Source: Elysia chlorotica (Eukaryota > Mollusca > Gastropoda > Plakobranchidae). From it: a DNA stretch of 64,000 nt. The notes under the pieces were generated by a model. That model saw only the letters and a list, made by a program, of their open reading frames with translations, had not been told where the DNA came from and did no database searches. Each line of letters begins with the position of its first letter. The stretch's first letter is position 1. The stretch spans positions 582,274 through 646,273 of the forward strand of contig RQTK01000050.1 of the NCBI GenBank assembly GCA_003991915.1, written 5' to 3'. Shown here one piece after another: positions 13,155-25,329 of this stretch. The position numbers and the translations under genes were made by a program.

Positions 13155-16100
13155 GTAATAAAAAGATCAACCATTTTCAACGATGACCATAACATTTTCA
13201 ATAATTGATGTAATGTGTGTTGTAAATACACTATTCATCTAATTCTTCAATTTGAAAGATATCTTTATTAATAAATATGAATTCGGCCAACCATGATTGG
13301 GTAAAATAAGATGGCTTAAACATTTTCATTTATTCAAAACCAAATTCATCCTCACTAAAAAATCCAATATTGCTCACAACTTTATAAACATGATGGTGTA
13401 CTTAACTGTATGCTGTGCTGATAAAATTTCACATTTGAAGTAAGCAATATTAAGAATGTATCTCCATTAATGTTCTATTTCTTTTCCTTCGTGTCACATA
13501 AAGCACATCTATAGAAGGCACAATTTATTAAAAAAAATCAATGAATAAAAAATAATCCACAAAGACAGAACAACAAAAACAAAGATATGGAATTTTTACT
13601 ACTATGGTTGCATACACATGTGCTTAAAGTCTGATCATCTCTCTCTTGTCCTTTACACCCCCCCCCCCCCCCCCCCTCTCTTCCCTCTATCTACCCCCAC
13701 AACAAAANNNNNNNNNNNNNNNNNNNNNNNNNNNNNNNNNNNNNNNNNNNNNNNNNNNNNNNNNNNNNNNNNNNNNNNNNNNNNNNNNNNNNNNNNNNNN
13801 NNNNNNNNNNNNNNNNNNNNNNNNNNNNNNNNNNNNNNNNNNNNNNNNNNNNNNNNNNNNNNNNNNNNNNNNNNNNNNNNNNNNNNNNNNNNNNNNNNNN
13901 NNNNNNNNNNNNNNNNNNNNNNNNNNNNNNNNNNNNNNNNNNNNNNNNNNNNNNNNNNNNNNNNNNNNNNNNNNNNNNNNNNNNNNNNNNNNNNNNNNNN
14001 NNNNNNNNNNNNNNNNNNNNNNNNNNNNNNNNNNNNNNNNNNNNNNNNNNNNNNNNNNNNNNNNNNNNNNNNNNNNNNNNNNNNNNNNNNNNNNNNNNNN
14101 NNNNNNNNNNNNNNNNNNNNNNNNNNNNNNNNNNNNNNNNNNNNNNNNNNNNNNNNNNNNNNNNNNNNNNNNNNNNNNNNNNNNNNNNNNNNNNNNNNNN
14201 NNNNNNNNNNNNNNNNNNNNNNNNNNNNNNNNNNNNNNNNNNNNNNNNNNNNNNNNNNNNNNNNNNNNNNNNNNNNNNNNNNNNNNNNNNNNNNNNNNNN
14301 NNNNNNNNNNNNNNNNNNNNNNNNNNNNNNNNNNNNNNNNNNNNNNNNNNNNNNNNNNNNNNNNNNNNNNNNNNNNNNNNNNNNNNNNNNNNNNNNNNNN
14401 NNNNNNNNCCCTCCCCATCTCTTTGATCACTTCCATGACACCGTCAAGAATAAGGTGGCCTGAAGTCATCACGAGCAAAGAACTTTGGGACAGAACGAAG
14501 CAAACCCCCATCGAAACAGAGATCAGAAAGCGCAAATGGGGCTGAATAGGCCAAACACTTCGATGTATCCAACATCACAAGGCAATCCCTGGAGTAGAAA
14601 CCCCAGGGTAAACGCAAGGTCAGATGTTTGAAGAAAACTTGTCGTAAAAGCACCGATGCTGAGATAAAAGCCTCTGGTAGTGCATGGGCCGAACTGAAGA
14701 GGACTAGCCAGAACCGAGCTTGGTGGAGGGAATCTGCTGCGGCCATATGTTCCACAGGAAATCAAGAGGCTTAATCTAATCTAAAACAAAACCAGAATAA
14801 CACAACATCAAGGCAACACAGAAAGCTAGGTTCTAGTGCAATGCAGTAAACAAAATATCATGCAAAGTGTGTATTTGCTCAATAAACACATTTTGATCAT
14901 AATTTGTTTTAATGATGTTTAGAGATTCACATGCTTCAATATGTTAGTAAAAAAATTTTGTAAGAAGAAATCATCAACTCCATCACTTAGAACATGCATT
15001 TAAAACAGTAATTGCCTCCTTGAGCATCTGATATTCTGAGATACATGTAGATATATAAAAAGGCAATATTTTCAAAATCATAAAAAAAGTGAAATCGACT
15101 CTGACTTTCCCTATCGTATGAGTGGGTTTCCTTTCAATTAAAAAAAAATATATATATAAAAATGTTTATGTATGTCTAATAAGTTGCTCTATGTCTTCTA
15201 TAACATATCATTTCATTTTTGTTCTAATCTAAGCAATGTTAAAAAAAATAATGATGATAATAATAATAATAATAAAACTCTATAGGAAAAATCAATAACC
15301 TATTTGAAAAGTCTCAGAGAGATAAAAAAAAAAAAAAAAGACCAGACGAAGAATAGTTAACCAATTGAAACTTTATAAAAGAAAACTTAATGCTTTGAAA
15401 ATTCTAATCCATTTTTCTCTATGCACAAGTCATGGTACAAGATTTGCCAAGTTTCAAGGCTATGTCTAGTAATATACAAAACATAAACCAATAATAGAGT
15501 ACTATACCTTGCAGGTACCTATGTTATTCTTCAACACATATTTCCCAATACCTTTCCATACAGCACATGCCACTTGCCAGTACACACAGACTGATATATT
15601 AATTGTACATAAGTAGCCTATATCAAATCTACGCTATTGGCAGAAAGCTGGTAGTAAATATTTCATTTTTACATCTCCTGCAATATTTATTACCATGTGC
15701 CATTTCAAACCATAAAAGAAGAGGCGTTGTCTATTATTATTAGGCAAATGCAAATACTTGAAAATTTAATCTGAGTAAAAAAGATTTACACATGTAATAC
15801 ATTATTATGTAACATTATGCAATTCTTTTTCCTGTCTTTGAATGTACTCAGGGATCCCAGGGAAAAGAAGACAGTACATACCATACAGAAAAGCTGGCAA
15901 AAAAAAGTTAAGTATATATATCATTGTCAAATGCCATGTACTAAATAAATAAAAAAAATCTTTAAAAATTAATGTATGTACTTGAATGTAGTTGAAACTT
16001 AAAATAAATGTGCTTTCAAATGATAGTCAAGTTTTAGATTACAGATGAATCAATAATGAACAAATAGACAGTGTCTTTTTTTTTTTTCGTCTACCCCTAT

Positions 16101-17307
16101 GCCAAGGAAAATTGAGAGGCACAGCTGAATGCCTCATTACCAATGCATTATATACCTTTTTTTTCCTTTTAGAGCAGAGAAAGGGCAAAATCCGGTTTTT
16201 AGCAATGAAACTTTGGATGTGACTGACTTCAACTATTCTTTAAACTAAAGCACGAAAAAGATCAACCATTTTCAACGATGACCATAACATTTTCAATAAT
16301 TGATGTAATGTGTGTTGTAAATAAACTCTTCATCTAATTCTTCAATTTGAAAGATATCTTTATTAATAAATATGAATTTGGCCAACCATGGGTGAGTAAA
16401 ATAAGATTGCTTAAACATTTTCATTTATTCAAAACCAAATTCATCATCACTAAAATCCAATATTGCTCACAACTTTATAAACATGATGGTGTACTTAACT
16501 GTATGCTGTGCTGATAAAATTTCACATTTGAAGTAACCAATATTAAGAATGAATCTCCATTAATGTTCTATTTCTTTTCCTTCGTGTCACATAAAGCGCA
16601 TCTATAGAAGGCACAATTTAATAAAAACAACCAATAAATAAAAAATAATCAACAAAAAGAACAACAAAAACAAATAATATATGGAATTTTTACTACCATG
16701 GTTGCATACACATGTGCTTAAAGTCTGATCATCTCTCTCTTGTCCTTTACACCCCCCCCCCCCAGCCACTCTTTATTTATCATTCTTTCTGTGTGAATTT
16801 TTTATGCATTTTAGCATACACACTTTTTTTGCCAATAAATTACACAATCACAAGTACAGTTGGAAACTGCTTTCATCCACCCCAAAATGAAAAGGGTGCA
16901 ATACCACAACTGGTTCTACATTCAGAAAGCACATGACACCTCTGGACAGCTGTAAAGGATACAAGATTTCCAACTCATAAAGTTGGAACTAATCACCAAA
17001 CTCTCCAATCATACCAATGCTTACCTGCTGACTCATTGTAACGATTCCGACGCAGGTGACTGATGATAAGATAGCCGGGCACAAAGATGGTGGCGTAGCC
17101 CAAGAGGTTCAGCGCCAGTTTGAACACCCAGAACTCTTTCCAGTCGTCATCAGCCAGTTTGCGTCCAGGGTCTTCTTGGTTCACGGGAGTGTCTCTCTCG
17201 CTGCGCGCCAGCACCAAATCTTCTTTCTCAGAAACCTCTGCTTTCTCCTTGGCTGCCGCCTGAGCCACCAGAAGCACAGCCAACAAAACACACGCCCCCA
17301 GTCTCAT
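9044..17307 (-). CDS. SLC35B2: PAPS transporter 1 (SLC35B2/PAPST1-like), complete, 5 coding exons
   Basis: Predicted Golgi multi-pass transporter that brings the sulfate donor PAPS from the cytosol into the Golgi lumen for sulfation of glycans and proteins. Joined exons, in coding order, are 17307-17025, 11716-11448, 10853-10668, 10151-9918 and 9481-9044. They give 469 residues with every splice phase consistent (human protein about 432). Seen directly: a hydrophobic N-terminus, then motifs diagnostic of the family, including [58 protein letters not shown] and [17 protein letters not shown], spread over about ten hydrophobic segments. The start is the first Met (17305-17307) after a good acceptor at 17325-17326, so at least one 5' UTR exon lies upstream and was not found. 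The C-terminal tail ends in a short Lys/Ser-rich stretch. The identity comes from recalled family sequence; the intron-exon structure is read directly. Confidence 0.95.
9918..10151 (-). CDS. SLC35B2: SLC35B2 coding exon 4
   Basis: Encodes residues 247-324 (78 codons, phase 0 at both ends). It contains the family signature [15 protein letters not shown], two membrane segments and the ending FDSFTSNWQ. The acceptor is GAAG and the donor is GTCTGT, a weaker GT donor. Confidence 0.95.
10668..10853 (-). CDS. SLC35B2: SLC35B2 coding exon 3
   Basis: Encodes residues 185-246 (62 codons, phase 0 at both ends): [14 protein letters not shown] followed by the strongly conserved [17 protein letters not shown]. 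The acceptor CCAG and donor GTAAGT are canonical. Confidence 0.95.
11448..11716 (-). CDS. SLC35B2: SLC35B2 coding exon 2
   Basis: Encodes residues 95-184. A divergent Ala/Ser/Gly-rich loop is followed by the conserved [17 protein letters not shown] segment and ends at GEFFK. The acceptor is TTAG and the donor is GTAAAA. It is separated from exon 1 by a 5.3 kb intron that carries an assembly gap and duplicated sequence. Confidence 0.93.
12719..12899 (+). repeat. duplicated block A, copy 1
   Basis: Near-identical to 14941-15114, beginning TTAGTAAAAA and running through CATCACTTAGAACATGC. It lies in the first coding intron of SLC35B2. Confidence 0.85.
13084..13158. repeat. (AAT)n microsatellite
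   Basis: About 75 bases of AAT. A shorter related tract occurs at 15249-15275 in the second duplicated copy. Confidence 0.9.
13160..13680 (+). repeat. duplicated block B, copy 1
   Basis: About 500 bases nearly identical to 16255-16764, ending in a poly(C) run immediately before the N gap. Confidence 0.88.
13708..14408. other. assembly gap (701 N)
   Basis: Run of N in the SLC35B2 intron, bordered by poly(C)-rich and duplicated sequence. Confidence 1.
14941..15114 (+). repeat. duplicated block A, copy 2
   Basis: Second copy of the block at 12719-12899, on the far side of the first N gap. Confidence 0.85.
16255..16764 (+). repeat. duplicated block B, copy 2
   Basis: Second copy of block B with a few substitutions and small indels. 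It ends in the same CTTTACACC plus poly(C) junction. Confidence 0.88.
17025..17307 (-). CDS. SLC35B2: SLC35B2 coding exon 1
   Basis: Encodes residues 1-94 plus one base of codon 95: a signal-like hydrophobic N-terminus (start [19 protein letters not shown]), a charged Glu/Lys linker, and the first conserved membrane segment ([17 protein letters not shown]). The donor GTAAGC lies just below 17025. The exon itself probably begins at 17324 after a pyrimidine-rich acceptor, leaving a 17-base 5' UTR part. Confidence 0.92.
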
Positions 17308-20300
17308 CCTGGCACTCAGTTTGTCTGGATAAAGGAAAAAGAAGAAACAAGTTGTACATTGTATTTCAAAATTCACTGTCTTTATTCTTGGATATAAATT
17401 TTTTTCTGAACAGGATTGATTTTTAAGGCATTTACAAACTCTTGCCAAGACTTATGGTGCTGGGAAATAATTAAAACGGAACACTTTTAGCCACTTTAAT
17501 CTTTTCAAGACCTTGGCGCAAGCCCTCTTTTTCTTTTCCCTCAGGATGTGCATATGTAAAACATTTAAGTCCCCCGTGACGTGGTAACTAAAAGACAGAA
17601 TGATAGTTATAGCAGCATATCACAAGATTCCTTCCCTTTGACCACTCTCATTTCTGTGGGTAAAAATGGTAAAGTTTGACCCTTGACAGTACCCCAATGG
17701 GAAGCCCAGTCCACACTAGAATGTCTAGTGCTGATCGACTAGAGGCTGTCTAGTCCTGGTCAACAAGTTTTGTGCTGATTGACTCTAGTCTGTCTAGTGC
17801 TGCGTCGTGAAAAGGTTAATAGCCATATGCTTCCAAGCAAGAGACAATTTTTCTTCCATTCTTTATGATGCAAGATAAGGTTTAAATTTTGGAATACTTT
17901 CAGATAGGACGTAAAAAAAAAGTGAAAACACTTCTTAACTAACAGTTACGCAGATCACTGTGGCTCTCATTGGTTTATCAGCTAAATTAAATTGTATTGA
18001 TTGTGACTTAAGTTCAACGTCAAAATGTTACAAATCAATGCTATTGCTGTTAGTGCCATTGTATTTGTAATCATGTTAATGCTGACAGATACATCGTATC
18101 ACTACTGTTCCTATATGTCTAATTTTTACTACTTTGACTTATAATGCGGATACATGTACTATCATACTGTCTCTGTCTTATTCCATGTACAGTCATTGTC
18201 ATGCGTCAAACACACAGTCTTAAAGACATTAAACTTAAAGCCTTAGGTCTGGTCTCATTTCCTTTATAAAGACATGTCTTGTTCAGTACATCGCTATACG
18301 ACTTACAGTATATATATATAAATTCCTTATTAAGTATGGCTGAAACCCACACAATCCAGAATTATGAATATAAATAACTTAAAATCTCCATTGCTAATCA
18401 TGATCACAGATGCTTGATCTCTCGTAACAATGGGGGATACAATGCAGCAAAGACCAATATACCCCCAGCTGTTGCTGTTGCTGCTGCTCTTGCTGTCCAA
18501 CTAACTCTGTGAAATATCCCTTATGTGATGAGGTAATTATTCTGGCCTAGCTTGATAAAAATAATCATACAACGCATTTAAACATGAGAGAGGAAAACAA
18601 AAATTAAAATGAATTAGATATGCATACAAAGTTTATCGAGATTCAGAGGGAGGTAAAGAGATAGAGAGTGGTTGTGATAGAGTAAATGAATAATGTAGTG
18701 AACTTTTGTTATTCAAAATAGTTTTTATCATGCGCCTATTATTCTGAGCTGCAGTTGCTTGTTATAGTCTAACCCTAAAGGTCCCGAATGGAGGAAAAAA
18801 AGATACGATGAAATTCAATGATTTTACAAAAAAAAAGTTTTTTTTTTTTTCATAATAGATGTACTTGTTTGAGTAGATTCAAACATTATAGCTAAAATAA
18901 TGAAGGGTGCTAAGGAAAAAATCCAATCCAACAAAATATGAATTCAACACGAGCTACGACACACAATTCTATACATTTCATTATCATATGCTTCGACTGG
19001 ATTGGATAAAACTTTTCTTAACCTCCCACCCCTGCTCCCCTCTCTGTCTCACTCCTCTTATCTGACCCTGTCTCAGTATCTCTGTCTCTCTCATCGTATA
19101 TGCCCCTGTCTCAGTATCTGTCTCTCTCATCTTACCTGGCCATGCCTCAGTATCTCTCTGTCTCTTTCTCTCTCTCTCAAGAGACGATCGAATTTGCCAT
19201 GCCTAGCAAAGTTAGCAGTGCTACAACGTGGCCACCACCATACAGTGAACATGAAGCAGCATTACCATTGTCACCATGACACAATACTGTCTTGCCACTT
19301 CAAACACTATCAGTATTCTATTGATACACGTCAGGAAACTAAACAATGTTAATCCAGCATTCCAAACCACGACTAATTTTTGTCAAATGCGTGTTTCCAC
19401 TGCCCCTTTTCCACGCTTCACACAAAACCCTCATTAGAGTAAATACACCGCCTTCGGTCCTTATCGAAATTCAAAATATCACACCAAAGTACCCTTTGAT
19501 ACAAGTAAAGTGCAAGAACCAACGCCATCTAGGTAAGATTTTTGAAAGGATGAAATAAAAACAACATAAATAGTGGCTCAACCAAAACTCATAAAACACT
19601 ATATACAATTATTTGAAGATCAGGGACCTATTAAGACGCTGGGGTAACTGGAAATGTGTAGAAATAAATAATAAAGCAGACACCAATTTGAACTTATAGA
19701 CAAAAAAAACTCAACAATAGTTAAAAATATCACTTTCTTATATTTGTAGATATCGATATATCGATCTGTTATGAATGAAAGTAACATGTGTTGTCAGACT
19801 TTTAGGCTTTTAAAATTTAAAAAAAAGTTCAAATAATAAATAAATGTTTGGTGTTATTTCAAGTCAATGTGATGACCAATAGAGGGGAAAACCTTGAGTC
19901 TTGATAAAGAATTGTTCAAACGTTCTCAACCCGTATGGATCTCAGTCACCAAAGACCATTTTTCAAAGGTTAACAAAATGGTTTTACGGTTTTCAATCGA
20001 CAATTTTACAATGTTTATTAACGATTACAATCAACGCAATTTTCGCTTTGACTCACACTTCCAAATAGAATCATATTATGTTCAGATTGTATATTGGGTC
20101 CCAAAATTCACACGGCCTGAGTGTGAGGTTATGATATATTACAATAACTAATAAGATCTAGATCTATGCAATCTAGGATATATCCAATTATGCTTTACGT
20201 GTCAAGTGTTGCCAAAAACGAGTGGCTGAATTAATTGAGAAAGCACGCCTTAAGTCAAGGCTAATGGTAAGTCACTAAGTGCCAGTAAGAGGTAACTTGC

Positions 20301-20433
20301 TTGCATTGCGGAAAAAGCAATAAACTCGACAGGTTGAGAATTGTAGTAATTTTTTTTTTACCTGAAATGTTTCCTTTAAAAAAAAAATAAAAAAAATATG
20401 ATTTTGAAGCGAATACCTCTTTATCTCTGTCTA

Positions 20434-20437
<4 letters not shown>

Positions 20438-20468
<31 letters not shown>

Positions 20469-20556
20469 CGCGTCCTCTCTTGTACGCTCACCCCGTTCTC
20501 GTTCTCCTTCTCTCTCTCTCTCTATCTCTCATCTGTTCTCTCTCTCTCTCTCTCTA

Positions 20557-20628
<72 letters not shown>
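20438..20628. repeat. (CT)n microsatellite and poly(C)
   Basis: An interrupted CT tract; a separate poly(C) run follows at about 20677-20695. Confidence 0.95.
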
Positions 20629-20629
<1 letters not shown>

Positions 20630-21030
20630 TGCCTCTCCTCCCCCCCCCTCTCTATACAGCCCATCTTTATCATCCCCCCCCCCCCCCCCCCCCCCAATCC
20701 CACCAAATTCGCTCCCTCACGATCACATCATTAATTATTACCAATAGCCCAATGGTCTTGTACATTAATAGACCACCACAAGATGGTGAAGAAGAAATCG
20801 TTTACACGATGTCCTAGATGATACTAAAAGTAAAACAGCCCAAGAAGGTTATAAAAACTAAAACCTCACATTGGCATTAAAAATGCGAGAAACGTTCGCC
20901 TTGTCTTAAAAAAAGCGGTCCCCATAGTGTTTAAGAAAACGAAGTGAACACAATATTTTGAATAATATATCTATACCTGTAGCGCGTTAACGATTCCAAG
21001 GAGGTTTAAACAGGGATTGGTTTTATTGTA

Positions 21031-21120
21031 GACGGGCCTCGAGACTGAAGCCTTGTAATTTTACGTGCTGCCACACAGAGACAGCGGAAATATCTGGACA
21101 CCTTTTACTGACTCAACCAG
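21031..21120 (-). repeat. truncated SINE body fragment
   Basis: Part of the same family body (GGGCCTCG, TTTTACGTGCTGCCACACAG on the plus strand), lying just before the fuller copy at 21181-21391. Confidence 0.5.
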
Positions 21121-21180
21121 CATCGCGCTCGCGGATCTAGCCAGGGACTCCCTGAAGCCACTCACTTCACTAGTTGTTAA

Positions 21181-21391
21181 GTTGGTTGCTTTATGTCTTA
21201 AGACAGCACTATATAGGCTTTGTTGTGGACAAGCCCTGAAAATTGTATGTGCTGCCACACACGAGACAGTGCGGGGAGATCTGGACTCCTGTCTCAGCTA
21301 GTCACATTAATATTTTGTTGGATCGTGTGTGATCGCGGACCTTCTCGATCTGGAAACCAAAGCTCTACCACTTGAGCCGGTTCGCCCCCAC
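21181..21391 (-). repeat. tRNA-derived SINE copy with a different head
   Basis: The body matches the SINE family (CTATATAGTGCTG and TGTGTGGCAGCACATAC on the minus strand). Its tRNA-like head near 21390 reads CCGGCTCAAGTGGTAGAGC, a clean Pol III A-box context that differs from the heads of the 4.3 and 24.3 kb copies. Confidence 0.7.
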
Positions 21392-22562
21392 CTCCGACGA
21401 TCCCCTGACGGCACACACACACTACAAGTTAGTGCTATTGAACACAGTCCTCCTTAAACCTTTGTAGAAGGGTTAATTAATTTGTCACCTTGTCACATAG
21501 ATCTAGTCACCACAGCTACTTGATTAAACTTTAAGATTAATATCTCTCTGGAAGTGCAATATGTTTGATTCCATCTATCACCGTGACTGAATATATAAAT
21601 AGCACTGTAACCTTGTTTAATCGCCCGATATTTCCAAACACACACACGCACCACAAAGACAAATTTTATCATTAAAAAAAACCGGAGAAGGTGACTTATG
21701 GTGAACTTTCCGAAGAAAGAACATAACAAATAAATACATATAATCAAAACGAAGAAAATAAATACATAAAACATTTTTACCCAATCTTGAAAAACTTTAC
21801 GCGTGTAATTACCTATCTTACTTAGATATGAACTACTCTTATTTTTCTTATTAACCTACAACAAGACGGTCACAGTGGCAGTCCGATAATTCCGACGACC
21901 AAAGTTATCCGACCCGTTTGGGCTGTAGCGAGGTGTCCAACGATGAGCGTGTACCTTCAATTCCTTATCCACCTATAGACAGTACGACGTGTATTTCTTT
22001 TCGTTCTAAAATGGAGCTCGACAATCTAGTCGAGACCGGTTGTGACGACAGTTATTTCAGGTGATAACCGGCCGCTGTGCTTTCAAATTCTATTGACCGA
22101 TGTTCGCACATTATCACAACTAAAAACCACATGTGCTTTTCTTTCCAACTGAAGCAACCATGGCCCTGCAGGTTATATGGTTTTGCCAACAGGAAGGGGT
22201 GATCGCGATGTGAAAAGAGAGCTTTTAAAACAATCATAAAAATCATCGGTGGATAATTGGGAGGATGGTAGGATCGGTGTGTAAAAAAAGGGGGAAAACT
22301 GCAGCCCATAGGTGGATAATACCGCATCGAACTTGCCTTAGCAGGCAGATGTTCAGCGGTAATCCTATCAGTTTCGTAGCGCTGTAGACGCTCCCCAATC
22401 ACAATAGACCAGTGAAGGGCAATCATATGGATTTACCATGAAGCGCTCACCTGCCAGGTGAGGAAATATCGAGTGCCATTGATCGGTCTGGCCGTCAACA
22501 ACGAGCATCTTTTTCTTTCTTCTTCTAACACTTTCACTGCGATATAATACCACCGTGTCTTA

Positions 22563-23206
22563 ATTCGACGTAAGAAGGATAGGAGTCTCAAATCCAACAA
22601 CAGTAAATGTTGGCGTGGGTGAAAAAAAAGCGCTTTTATGAGAAAGAGACACACCACAAGACTACTAGTACTATGGTGGAAAAATTCAGGACTGTGGAGC
22701 TCAATGTGACTATAATACATAACAATTATAACAGATAAATCATTCATGAATCCGAAGGGTAGGACTGAAGTAACCGGGTAGCTACTATTTTATTGACCTA
22801 AGAAGGATAGGAGCCTCAAATCCAGCGCCGGTTGGCGTGGGTGAAAAAAAAGCGATTTTATGAGAAAGAGACACACCATACTGTAGGGGGACAAAATCAA
22901 GACTGGGGGGCTCAGTGTGGTAATGATACATGACAATTATAAAGATAAATCCTCCATGAATCCCAAGGGTAGGACTAAAGTAACCGGGTATCTACTATTT
23001 AAATCAAGGTAAGAAGGAAAAGAGCCTCAAATCCAGCAACAGTAAAAGTTGGCGTGGGTGAAAAATGCGATTTTATGAGAAAGAGATACACCACACTGTA
23101 GAGGGACAAAATCAGGACTGAGGAGCTCAGTGTGACATAATAATTATAAAGATAAATCATTCACGAATCCGAAGGGTAGGGCTGAAGTAACCGGGTAGCT
23201 ACCCGT
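22563..23206. repeat. three tandem copies of a 210-230 bp unit
   Basis: Copies start near 22570, 22799 and 23010. Each has AAGAAGGA, a CTCAAATCCA block, TTGGCGTGGGTGAAAAA, TTTTATGAGAAAGAGA and GAAGGGTAGG...GTAACCGGGTA in the same order. The first copy carries an extra 20 or so bases. Confidence 0.9.
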
Positions 23207-23260
23207 ATAAGTGATAGTCCAATATCAGCTTTCCCCGAGTTTCTGTGTCTGGTTATTTGA

Positions 23261-23524
23261 TTGGTTTCCTAACGTCCAACGTTAGCAGCTACACTATTAT
23301 CGTGGATGGGTCCCAATGCCCAAGCCCAACGTGTGGCAATTTTACACGCTGCATCACAGAGACAGTAGTGCGGGATACCAGGGCTCCTGACTCAGCCTGT
23401 CACATGATATTGACACCTATCCATCCAGCAGGAAGCGGAACCCACAATCAAAATGTGTCCGGTTTCGAACAGTCTACCACCCGATGTGAGAGCCCAATGC
23501 TTTACCGTTCGAGCTATTTCATTC

Positions 23525-23527
<3 letters not shown>
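23261..23527 (-). repeat. tRNA-derived SINE copy, diverged
   Basis: Has the shared tail (CTAACGTCCAACGTTAGCAG), body (TTTTACACGCTGC) and a tRNA-like head near 23515. A (CT)n tract begins directly at the head end. Confidence 0.6.

Positions 23528-23530
<3 letters not shown>

Positions 23531-23578
<48 letters not shown>
23531..23578. repeat. (CT)n microsatellite
   Basis: Uninterrupted CT run next to the SINE copy at 23261-23527. Confidence 0.95.
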
Positions 23579-23580
<2 letters not shown>

Positions 23581-24237
23581 AAATAACTGTTAAAGGACAA
23601 CAAAGAAAAAGTGTTTTGTTTTGTATAACTAGACACGTGTCATCATATTCGTCCAGAGAAAGCTACATTATCATATTCTTCTACAGTTTCTATGCACCGT
23701 GATCCGTGGATGACATTGCTCATAGAGGCTAACCTTACTGCACTTCAATATAAGTACTCGGCTTTTGACGCGAACCACTACTTTAAGTTTAAGTGTGTAG
23801 TTACTAGATTTTTTCACTAACCTACTAAAAGGAAATTCCACACCCTGAGTATGTGGTAGGACACTTAAAATCGAGATAATTAGCATTTATGACAGCTTTA
23901 TGAGCGTATTTCGCACTTCAGAAAATATAATTTTATTCTCATTAAAAAAAAAAGCAATAACCAGATGCTTTTTTTTTTCATACACGTCTGGCAACACGAT
24001 TAATTTCCGATATCTACTAAGTACAGGCGACGCGCTTGTGATAACCATAGAGGCTTCACACACTGATGTCATTATAACATTCATGGGTATGTTGAGAGTT
24101 ACACTTAAAATATAAGACGTTTTGGTTCGTTTTTCTTCTTAGGGGTTTCTAGAAAAAAACGCTCTAATATATGGTTACAGAGGTACGAGCTGAGGAGCGA
24201 ACCTCTTAAGGCGCCGCTATACGTACTACATGTTGGT

Positions 24238-24487
24238 TGGCTGGTTTGGTTTAACGTCCACCAGCAGCACTATTATAGGTTATATTGTGGCCGGGCCCCA
24301 AGATGGACGTATGAGAATTTTATGTGCTGCCACACACGAGACAGGGCGGGGATACCATGACTCCTGTCTCAGCCGGTCACATTATACGGACACCGACCCA
24401 ACCAGTAGGGAACGCAGCCGCCAGGATTCGAACTCGGTACCTTTTGCGTCGGAAGTCAATGTTCTACCCCTGGGCAACCGCGCCCCC
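24238..24487 (-). repeat. tRNA-derived SINE, best-preserved copy
   Basis: On the minus strand the head reads GCGCGGTTGCCCAGGGGTAGA with an A-box-like segment, then GAGTTCGAATCCTGGC, a near-canonical B box. The family body follows, and the tail GTGGACGTTAAACCAAACC. Confidence 0.85.
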
Positions 24488-24639
24488 ACGTACTACATGT
24501 ACTGCCATTTAACTTGCAGTACCTAAATACGATTATCCATTACTTTGCAGGTAACGACGTGTATGTGACAAGCATGAACTGCTTGATTTAGCAATCTTCG
24601 GTGTTGAAGAGGAACCGCTCACCCACAAACACACAATTT

Positions 24640-24677
24640 GGTGACTTTTGCCTGTTATTTTGGGTAGCCTCGATCAA
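24640..24677 (+). repeat. MITE-like terminal repeat, solo end
   Basis: Reads TTTGGTGACTTTTGCCTG then GGGTAGCCTCGAT, matching the right terminus of the element at 25084-25329. It is followed by (CA)n. Confidence 0.55.
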
Positions 24678-24893
24678 CACACACACACACACACAATGGA
24701 ATCAAGTAGAGACATGCAGAGAAAGTATCCAGCATCAGAGTCGATATGCTAGTCAATTCATGAATGCTAGTTTTATAGAGAGTCATTGATGCATAGCCTG
24801 GATCAAGGACTCGTGGTAAACTCGCATGACTTGTTTAAGCTCGTAGATTTAAGTCTCAAAGACAACAAGGTTAGTGTCGGTGAGAAATAGATA

Positions 24894-24896
<3 letters not shown>

Positions 24897-24950
<54 letters not shown>
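24897..24950. repeat. (GA)n microsatellite
   Basis: About 50 bases of GA followed by a G-rich stretch. Confidence 0.95.
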
Positions 24951-24954
<4 letters not shown>

Positions 24955-25083
24955 GGGGGGAGAGGGGCGGGGGGGCTTCCTGTTCATCATAACAACCATT
25001 CAACACAGTAATTATAGTCATAGCTATTGAAACACATTAATTTACATGATACCGTCATTACATGCATGCAGTCTATGTATCTA

Positions 25084-25329
25084 CATCAAGGCTTCCTTAA
25101 GTTAAAAACAGGTCAAGTCACCGAAATAGTTGTAGAGAACACATTTTATTGTAATGAGAGAAACAATTACATATATATTATGAAGCATTGCCAAAGTTAG
25201 TTCAGATTGATAGTCAGAGAGTAATGATCTAACCGTTCCTACTATTCTAATAGTATAATTCACTTGGACTCAAAATGCACTTTGATGTCTATTTCGGTGA
25301 CTTTGTCTGCTATCTTTGGAAGCCTCGAT
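25084..25329. mobile_element. MITE-like element with inverted ends
   Basis: The left end ATCAAGGCTTCC...GTCACCGAAATAG and the right end CTATTTCGGTGAC...GGAAGCCTCGAT are inverted copies about 40 bases long. The 246-base body has no coding capacity. Part of the interior recurs in reverse at 55174-55350. Confidence 0.65.

Noticed and set aside
13618-14545. Open frames crossing the N gaps (also 33671-34390)
   Set aside because: They are open only because N is translated as unknown; there is no coding evidence on either side.
19894-20151. 85-residue open frame with a mixed composition
   Set aside because: No recognisable domain, splice partner or promoter context; the length is within chance for AT-rich DNA.
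24230-24526. Plus-strand open frames across the SINE (also 4390-4593 and 45878-46084)
   Set aside because: They are accidental frames in SINE copies.
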